Assembly: GCA_013140575.1 (NCBI GenBank) | Contig: JABFSN010000203.1 | Coordinates: 1 to 38,783, forward strand | Reading direction: 5' to 3' | DNA: 38,783 bases | DNA from: Phycisphaerales bacterium | Lineage (GTDB): Bacteria > Planctomycetota > Phycisphaerae > UBA1845 | Shown here: positions 33,901 through 38,783 of the stretch, in pieces | Numbering within the stretch: the stretch's first letter is position 1 | How the letters are laid out: each line of letters opens with the position of its first letter | The notes under the pieces: model-generated | The model's database searches: none | Told to the model about the DNA's origin: nothing | What the model saw: the letters and a program-made list of their open reading frames with translations, nothing else | Translations under genes and position numbers: made by a program

Positions 33901-35149
33901 CAGTCCGCTGCGCGTCGGCCGATTCGGCTGGAAGGCCCAGGTCCCCACAATGCTGACCTTCTCCGGTGACGCCGCGCTCAACGAAATGGGTCTGACCAAC
34001 CGCCTCGTTCCGACGGAAAACGCGCCCAACGGCGACATGGGTTTGCTGGCCATTTGCGACACCATCCCCGATCCCGAGGACGGACCCGATGCCGAGGGGC
34101 TGCATTTCATCGACCGCGTGACCGATTTCCAGCGGCTCCTCGCCGCCCCGCCGCAGACGCCCAAGTCGGGCATGACCGGCGAAGCCGTATTCAACAGCAT
34201 CGGCTGCGCCGGCTGCCACGTTCCGTCGTTCATCACCGGCGTGGTGGCCGAATCCTCCCTATCCTCCAAAACCATCAAGCCCTATTCCGATTTCCTGCTG
34301 CACGACATGGGCCAGCTCGGCGACGGAATCGTGCAGGGCGACGCCGGCACCACCGAAATGCGCACCCCGCCGCTGTGGGGCGTACGCGCCCGCGACCCCG
34401 TGCTGCACGACGGCCGCGTCGCCGGCGGCTCGTTCGACGAACGCATCCGCGATGCCATCAGTTGGCACGACGCCCTGGGCGGCGAAGCCCAGCCGGCGGG
34501 CGCCGCGTTCGATGCCCTGCCCGAGGGCGACAAGTTGGCCGTCATCGCTTTTCTCGATTCGCTCGGCCGGGCCGAATTCGACCACGACGGCAACGACAGC
34601 GTGTTGCTGCCCGATTTCCTGGCCTTCCGCGGCTGTTTCGACGGCCCCGGCGGCTATTCGCCCGACGACGCCTGCGCCATTTCCGACATCGATCAGGACG
34701 GCGACGTGGACCTGACCGACGCGGCCATGTTCGTCGACGCCTGGGACGGCCCGCTGACCGATTGCAACAACAACGCCGCGGTCGACCTGCTGGACATTCT
34801 GACCGGATTCAGCCAGGATCTGGACAACAACGCCATTCCCGACAGTTGCACGCCGCCGTGTATCGATGCCGCGACCTGCGGCGACGGAAACGTCTGCACG
34901 GCCGATCTGTGCACCGGCGGCTTCTGCGACAACCCGCCCGCGCTCTACGGCGACGTCAACAACACCGGCGACGTGGACATTTTTGATATTCTGTGCGTCC
35001 TGGACGGCTTCGCCGGAAACTTCACCGACTGCGTCGCGTCGGCGGTGGACATCGCGCCCTGCACGCCCGACGGCCTGCATGACATTTTCGACATCCTGGC
35101 CGTCCTTGACGCCTTCTCCGGCACAGACACCTGCTGCGGCGGCCCCTAG
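30950..35149 (+). CDS. Secreted FG-GAP propeller / di-haem DUF1111 oxidoreductase / dockerin-like fusion
   Basis: 1399 residues. The start has AGGGAG 5 nt upstream. An N-terminal export segment is followed by FG-GAP/VCBS-type repeats with D-x-(D/N)-x-D loops (about 60-480). A beta-rich region (about 500-800), partly resembling the jelly-roll adhesion segment of immune-inhibitor-A-like proteins, and a short Cys-rich linker (about 785-830) come next. From about 850 to 1230 lies a DUF1111 di-haem oxidoreductase (MauG/cytochrome c peroxidase-like). Its haem sites are CAACH (877-881) and CAGCH (1086-1090), with family segments GWKAQVPT, NEMGLTN, LLHDMG and RTPPLWGVR ... LHDGR. Calcium-binding repeats and a 66-residue dockerin-like tail (1334-1399) end it. 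It probably performs redox chemistry outside the cytoplasm; the substrate is unknown. Confidence 0.92.
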   Translation: MLSGRIAFVSHVQSNRLLMLMSTVAAMSPFVRPESAAAGTGGAWVEFADETSTRLVVIPSLGVSDPDEKEYAWADIDKDGDIDLVCVRKEPWTSPGRRRNVLFMNEGVADGHAINGVLVDRTNQYATSADDGGQGFLDLTNDRDVALVDVNNDTWLDMVTATTISDGLPKTISHPRVYRNLGNNGNGDWLGFRYEQARIPQLLTIPGGSAVAPRFCSVAGKDLTGDGFADLYFGDYDSSGAGGDQEPSQIDLNDRLLINNGAGFFTDSAYTRMSQAMLVSAFSMAVAIEDMNGDGFVDIVKDTALNVPQRVSIAYNNPANQGFFDVFDSGVYTLAPYHTTVGDLNNDSRLDLVITDDGSDRYLLNTGNGAQNQALFSSRTFSFQTGGDDGFGGDSVIADLNKDGFKDVLITDVDIDISGCDRRLHIYRNLGNLPTVTLQEQLSGGTPEPWMPNGAHDVAVFDLNGDNWLDMVIGTCNGTEVWINQPPTDLQFAYPDGLPADIVPDQITQFDTVVSGTGSVPQPGTGRIFISVDGAPFTDSAMPQSAPNEYVAMLPAVPCTSTVRYYFSAETTDPITITDPRGAPLTTYFAVANVGSETVIDEKFEAPDPGWTVSDQNVLTGAWVRVDPVGSFFPDGSTTPAQPGDDFGAATDETMCWVTGQHSGGAAGLTDLDGGPTILTSPIIDVAGVDAIISYARWQYSSVGGASILDELITEITNNGGDWVRVDGVFNTGSAWNVHSFKISDYVPPTATVQVRFVASDQPNNSITESAIDNFTVTKLLCEFTCTIDGDCDDGLYCNGAESCVEGECLSAPPPCPQQFCDDVTDACSLILQPRMGDPLAGLTAGQLDRFNQGSTRFNQTLSIPNGLGPIFNQNSCAACHNGSGAGGAGSILVTRFGFADKNGFDPLASLGGSLLQSQAISGTCSEQVPVESNIAANRVTPSVFGDGLVESVDDADILAGESSPPPGITGAAHMVPALEDPPASPLRVGRFGWKAQVPTMLTFSGDAALNEMGLTNRLVPTENAPNGDMGLLAICDTIPDPEDGPDAEGLHFIDRVTDFQRLLAAPPQTPKSGMTGEAVFNSIGCAGCHVPSFITGVVAESSLSSKTIKPYSDFLLHDMGQLGDGIVQGDAGTTEMRTPPLWGVRARDPVLHDGRVAGGSFDERIRDAISWHDALGGEAQPAGAAFDALPEGDKLAVIAFLDSLGRAEFDHDGNDSVLLPDFLAFRGCFDGPGGYSPDDACAISDIDQDGDVDLTDAAMFVDAWDGPLTDCNNNAAVDLLDILTGFSQDLDNNAIPDSCTPPCIDAATCGDGNVCTADLCTGGFCDNPPALYGDVNNTGDVDIFDILCVLDGFAGNFTDCVASAVDIAPCTPDGLHDIFDILAVLDAFSGTDTCCGGP

Positions 35150-36234
35150 CGAACGATGCGCGGTGATTACCGCATGGAGTCGGGCGGGCTGTCATACTGA
35201 AACAACGGAGCGACCGGAGTTTCTGCCGTTCGAATATCACCGGCGAGATGCTCCGCTCGCCTTCCGTGGGCGTGCAATGGCAGCCGTCGAACGTGACCGC
35301 CCCCCTCCTTGCGGTGTCGAACGCCGTCGAGGGCGTAAACCCCAGCGCCCAATTGGCGGTTGCGTCGCCAAGTGGCGTCGTTTCGCCGTCTCGTCGCCGG
35401 GTAGCCACCGGGATCGAATTACAAGCCTCCCCCGATCCCTAATTCCCCGTTCAACCGCGCGCGTGCCATGCGGTCGCCGGAACGGATTATCGGTCGCTCG
35501 GCACTCGTTCGGCGGCGCGAACGCCGGCGCCCCGTCGGCGGGATTGTGTTCCGATTGTGTTTGCCGAGTGTGCGGCGATGGCGAATAACCCGCGCCGCAG
35601 TCGCGCCTGCCCCGCACGATCGTGTTCGCGGTCTCAATTGATACACGGCGCTTTATGGCGTCCGGTTTCCCAGCTATCAATGGTAATCGGCGTCGCCGGC
35701 GGGCTTTTCGCCCATTTCGGACCGCGTCGGTGGGGCGACCGCGGTCTGTTATTGGCCGGAGATCGCGCAGCGAACCCAAATGGGGGAGCCGCCACCTTGA
35801 TTTGGGGGTCTCTTTCGAGGATACTTGTGCGAAGGGTGTCGTGCCGGGATCGACGTGCGCGTCCGGCCGGGGAATAGCACGGCTGCCGCACGCGTCGGGG
35901 GAGCGGTGCGACGGCGTCGACCGGACCGTGGTCGTTCGGCGACGGCGTGGTGCGGGGAGAAAGAGGCAATTCGCCGCCTCGGCGAATAACACGGGGTGAA
36001 GCAGTTTCGCGGGCCATGGGAGCCGATGGCGACCCGGTCGTCGTTGCGCCGCATTGCCGCGTGCCGACCCCTTGTCGCGAGGAATGTGCGGTCGGCCGAT
36101 GCCGGCCGAAAATCCGGATATATGGATGAAGTGCGCCCGCGCGGGAAGCGCCGCGTGGTACCGCAGATGAATAAACGCCCCACGGGCGACTTGGACCACG
36201 GAATGATTTCCGTCAAGAAGGATGAAGGAAGACG
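35150..36234. other. 1.1-kb region without a convincing gene
   Basis: Open frames on both strands here are Arg/Pro/Ser-rich, lack plausible starts and show no domain or periodicity, so I call none. The region contains a candidate promoter (35797-35825) and a close direct repeat GATTGTGTT (about 35542 and 35553). A 6-bp hairpin (ACGGAA/TTCCGT) lies at 36198-36213, just before the next gene's ribosome-binding site. A long leader, a small RNA or a decayed gene are all possible. Confidence 0.5.
35797..35825 (+). promoter_or_regulatory. Candidate promoter TTGATT-17-GATACT inside the 1.1-kb gap
   Basis: Both hexamers match four of six consensus bases and the spacing is exactly 17 nt. If it serves the gene at 36235, the leader would be about 400 nt, unusually long. 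It might instead drive a small RNA. Confidence 0.33.
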
Positions 36235-38589
36235 ATGACCCAGAGAAAGAAGCAAATGACCGCGAATTGGCATCGGCCGTCGGGCGTGGCGTTCGCACGG
36301 TTCGGACGGGGATGGATGATGGTCGCGTGCATCGCGGCGGCCGTCGCCCCGGCATGGGCGGAAGTGTGCCTGCAGCCCAACACATTCAGCGGGGGGGCGT
36401 GCGTCACCGACGCGGAGTGCAGTCCGCCCGCTAGCCTGTGCAACATGGCGACCCACCTGTGCGTGCCGGTCTCGTGCGACGACAACGCCGACTGCGACCC
36501 GCCGGCGAGCGTGTGCAACCTCGAGACCCTGGTGTGCGAGGGGCGCGGCACGGTGCTTCTGCCGCCGTCGTGCTTCGGCGGTTACGTGGCCCCGGACGAT
36601 TTCATGCAAATCGATCTGCCCGGCTTCCCCGTGGGCATGGATTCCAGAATCGCGATCAACCCGGTCATTTCGAGCATCAGCGGCATTGTGCGTACGCCGG
36701 GCGGCGCCTTGGGCGGGGAAACGCAGGAGTTCTTCGCGGGGATGACGTTGAACCTGCAGGGCTATGGCGGGCTCTCCATCTTCAACCAGGACATGGTGTT
36801 CGGCGTGCAATGCAAGTTCGAAACATCGGCGGGAATCGAAGGCGCCGCGACCCAGCAATTAACCGCCCAGATCGACAGCATCACAGGCGAGGCATTCGGT
36901 TTCGATCCATTCTGGTCGATGTTCCGCATGACCATCGGGGGCGATCACGGTTTGCCCAGTCCGGGGCAGGTGCGGCTGGTGCACGATCCCATGACCGGAA
37001 ACTTCTACACCAGCAGTTTCTTCGACGTGAACTACCGGATCGAATACACGGGCGCCAACGCCCCCTTCAATCCCGTTCGAAACGTCACGGGTACGGCGAC
37101 GGGCGTGGTGCGCATGGTGATCGGGGCGGAACCGACCATGCTGGTCCGGCCGGTGCCGTTCTTCAACAAGCGCGAGGCGACGATCATGTCCGGCGAACCC
37201 CTGGTGCTGGAGACGTTCATTCGTGACACCAGCCCGCGCCTTCTGCGCGCTTACCAACAGACGTTGCTCAAGACGATTTCCGGAGGAACGAGCGGAAACA
37301 TCGTCTGGGATGGCACCAATCCGGTAATCAATCAGGCGCACGTGAACCCCGCCTGGGCGCTCAGCGGCGCTCCCGGTAGCATCTTTTCGGCCGTCTCCAC
37401 CGTCCTCGATCGGCTGACCGTCACCGCCGCCCTGCTGAACATTCCGGACGGGGTACAGGTCAATGGGCTTCGCTACGGAGGAACGTTCTTTTACGAAGCG
37501 ACGCCGAATGCGAGCGGCACGTTTCCGATCAACTTCTTAAGCCCCGGCGCCGGCCAGGGGTTCGCGACGACCCTCTCCCAGGCGGGCACCCCGACTGTGC
37601 CTATCCCCTTCAAGCCCTTCGGGGCCATCGTGCACGTCATCGCCACGCCGTGCGACAACGACGACGACTGCGAGGCGGGGCTGCACTGCAAGATCGCGAC
37701 CGGAATGTGCGTCGCGTGCACCAACAACGGTCACTGCACCGACAGCATGTTCTGCACCGGGACCGAGACCTGCGTCAACGACGTGTGCGTCGACGGCGCT
37801 GATCCGAACTGCAGCGACAGCGTGGCCTGCACCGTCGATTCCTGCAGCAACGCCCAGAGCATGTGCCTGCACGTGCCCAACGACGCTCTGTGCGGGGTCA
37901 ATCAGGTCTGCAACCTGACACTGGGCTGCGTGGCCTCCTGCACCGACGTCGTGCCGCCGTTCATCGTGCACAACGCCGGTCAACCGAACTCGACGCGGCC
38001 GTGCTCCGGCTACATCGACCCGCGGATCGAGAGCTCCAACGGTGTGGCGCTGGACCGCGGCACCAACAGCGTGGACATCCGCTTCAACGAGCCGGTGTTC
38101 AAGATCGGCGGCGGCGCCGTGGACTCCACCAGTTTCGTGGTCACCGAAACCGGCGGCGGAGCGCCCCCCGGCGTACTGTCCGTTGTGGCGCTGGACGCCA
38201 TGACCTTCCGCGTGACGTTGACGCGATTCATCACCCTGCGGCAGTGGACCACGGTGCGGGCGGTGGTTCAGGACGTTTGCGCCAACCCGATCGTGAACAC
38301 CGGACCGGGCGGCGTAGCCAACGAGCCGGACCGCGTGGACATGTCCCATCTGCCCGGCGATGTCAGTCAGAACAGTTCGACCCAACCGGCCGACCTGATC
38401 AATTTCCGGCAGGCGTTCGCGGGTGGATTCGCGGCCGCATGTCAGCCGACCACGAATTACTTCGACATTGACCGCAACAACACCGGGTTGCAGCCGAACG
38501 ACCTGATTCGGTTCCGTCAGATTGCCGCGGGTACGTCGCCCGCGACCACGGTTTGGCTGGGCAAGAACATCCTCTCGGCGCGACCGTAG
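36235..38589 (+). CDS. Cys-rich secreted protein with Ig-like domain and diverged dockerin-like tail
   Basis: 784 residues. AAGGA lies 5 nt upstream of the ATG. A signal peptide with basic N-region and hydrophobic core ends at AWA-E (about residue 42). Two short Cys modules follow (D-A/N-x-C-x-PPAS-x-CN type). Next is a large beta-rich domain I do not recognise (about 105-470), then another Cys-rich block (about 475-590). An Ig-like domain of the SbsA/Big type (RFNEPVF ... FRVTLTRF ... WTTVRAVV) spans about 615-695. The C-terminus has two dockerin-like repeats lacking many canonical Asp residues, GDVSQNSSTQPADLINFRQ and DIDRNNTGLQPNDLIRFRQ. A cell-surface or extracellular structural role is inferred. 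A strong terminator follows 30 nt after the stop. Confidence 0.88.
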   Translation: MTQRKKQMTANWHRPSGVAFARFGRGWMMVACIAAAVAPAWAEVCLQPNTFSGGACVTDAECSPPASLCNMATHLCVPVSCDDNADCDPPASVCNLETLVCEGRGTVLLPPSCFGGYVAPDDFMQIDLPGFPVGMDSRIAINPVISSISGIVRTPGGALGGETQEFFAGMTLNLQGYGGLSIFNQDMVFGVQCKFETSAGIEGAATQQLTAQIDSITGEAFGFDPFWSMFRMTIGGDHGLPSPGQVRLVHDPMTGNFYTSSFFDVNYRIEYTGANAPFNPVRNVTGTATGVVRMVIGAEPTMLVRPVPFFNKREATIMSGEPLVLETFIRDTSPRLLRAYQQTLLKTISGGTSGNIVWDGTNPVINQAHVNPAWALSGAPGSIFSAVSTVLDRLTVTAALLNIPDGVQVNGLRYGGTFFYEATPNASGTFPINFLSPGAGQGFATTLSQAGTPTVPIPFKPFGAIVHVIATPCDNDDDCEAGLHCKIATGMCVACTNNGHCTDSMFCTGTETCVNDVCVDGADPNCSDSVACTVDSCSNAQSMCLHVPNDALCGVNQVCNLTLGCVASCTDVVPPFIVHNAGQPNSTRPCSGYIDPRIESSNGVALDRGTNSVDIRFNEPVFKIGGGAVDSTSFVVTETGGGAPPGVLSVVALDAMTFRVTLTRFITLRQWTTVRAVVQDVCANPIVNTGPGGVANEPDRVDMSHLPGDVSQNSSTQPADLINFRQAFAGGFAAACQPTTNYFDIDRNNTGLQPNDLIRFRQIAAGTSPATTVWLGKNILSARP

Positions 38590-38619
38590 AGGATTAGGTT
38601 TCTGCGTGAAGTTGATTTC

Positions 38620-38655
38620 GCCCGCCGCTTCGCACCACGAGGCGGCGGGCTTTTT
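38620..38655 (+). terminator. Rho-independent terminator
   Basis: GCCCGCCGC (38620-38628) pairs perfectly with GCGGCGGGC (38642-38650) around a 13-nt loop, and TTTTT follows at 38651-38655. This is the clearest terminator in the window. It ends the secreted-protein gene and appears to be the target for the group II intron that begins at 38658. Confidence 0.9.
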
Positions 38656-38657
38656 GT

Positions 38658-38783
38658 GTGTGCCGAGCATGTTTGGCGGCTTGGGGGTGGAAGTCCCCTG
38701 TTCAACCTGATGGAGGTGAAGGACAAGCGACTGGCAAGGGCGTCACCGCGAGGTGAGGTCTGAAGGAAGCCATAGCGAAGATG
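38658..38783 (+). mobile_element. 5' end of a group IIC intron, truncated by window edge
   Basis: Beginning at GTGTGCC (38658) the sequence has the features of group II intron domain I, and by recall it closely resembles the class C intron of Oceanobacillus iheyensis. These are GTGTGCC-x-x-GCATG, a GGGG/CCCC hairpin enclosing GTGGAAGT, GCAAGGGCGTC, a TCACC-GCGA-GGTGA tetraloop hairpin (38743-38756) and TCTGAAGGAAGC (38759-38770). It lies in sense orientation 7 nt after a terminator hairpin, the known preferred target of class C introns. Only 126 nt are visible, so the reverse transcriptase, domains V-VI and the 3' end cannot be assessed. Confidence 0.82.

Noticed and set aside
35157-35175. 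Small hairpin GCGGT/ACCGC after the haem fusion gene as a terminator
   Set aside because: Only five pairs and no T-run.
35228-35240. GTTCGAAT resembling a tRNA T-loop
   Set aside because: No acceptor stem, anticodon arm or CCA context can be built around it.
35237-36858. Minus-strand open frames of 369-382 codons around the 1.1-kb gap
   Set aside because: Arg/Pro/Ser-rich composition, no domains, no good starts, and partial overlap with the clear secreted-protein gene at 36235.

Overview
The window is G+C-rich bacterial chromosome. It most likely comes from a planctomycete of the Phycisphaerae type; this is inferred from gene content, with no rRNA or marker search possible. The pointers are very large secreted Cys-rich proteins with dockerin-like C-termini, FG-GAP/UnbV lipoproteins, redoxin-cytochrome c-copper monooxygenase fusions, a DUF1111 di-haem protein, NHLRC2-like proteins and PQQ-type propellers, all spread among ordinary housekeeping genes.

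Layout. (1) 1-3112, minus: a >1037-residue Cys-rich protein with a prepilin-like N-terminus, cut by the window edge. (2) 3625-7553, minus: an apparent operon of a KDPG aldolase, a PQQ-like propeller and a redoxin/cytochrome c/PHM-like fusion. (3) 7695-11513, plus: a secreted protein joining an M14 zinc carboxypeptidase to an S9B dipeptidyl-peptidase-IV-like enzyme. It meets tail to tail, with 3 bp between stops, a subtilisin-like protease (11517-15494, minus). (4) 15700-16557, minus: a small Cys-rich secreted protein, divergent from gpmI (16887-18491). (5) 18581-23004, minus: a tightly packed unit of a NosL-like membrane protein, an FG-GAP/UnbV lipoprotein, a small unknown secreted protein, an FtsX-type permease and a LolD/MacB-type ATPase. 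(6) 23099-26723, minus: a VOC protein, an NHLRC2-like protein and a saccharopine-dehydrogenase-like protein. (7) 26808-30748, plus: a DUF971 protein, a NDUFA9-like NAD(P)-binding protein, purA and uppS, with a REP-like double hairpin and a leader terminator between them. (8) 30950-38589, plus: two large secreted proteins separated by a 1.1-kb stretch without a convincing gene. The first fuses FG-GAP repeats, a di-haem DUF1111 enzyme and a dockerin-like tail; the second is Cys-rich with an Ig-like domain and a diverged dockerin-like tail. (9) 38620-38783: an intrinsic terminator followed 7 nt later by the 5' end of what looks like a group IIC intron, running off the window.

How it fits together. 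Much of the window encodes extracytoplasmic proteins: peptidases, redox and copper or haem enzymes, propellers, and Cys-rich surface proteins sharing C-terminal dockerin-like modules. The glycolysis, purine and undecaprenyl genes are ordinary chromosomal content. The observations most worth following are the IIC intron at a terminator, the M14-S9 fusion, the FG-GAP/DUF1111/dockerin fusion, the pilin-like leader on a giant Cys-repeat protein, the shared five-Cys C-terminal tail, the REP-like element, and a recurring TTGTYY...TAGAAT promoter. All gene starts and functions are read by eye without database searches.
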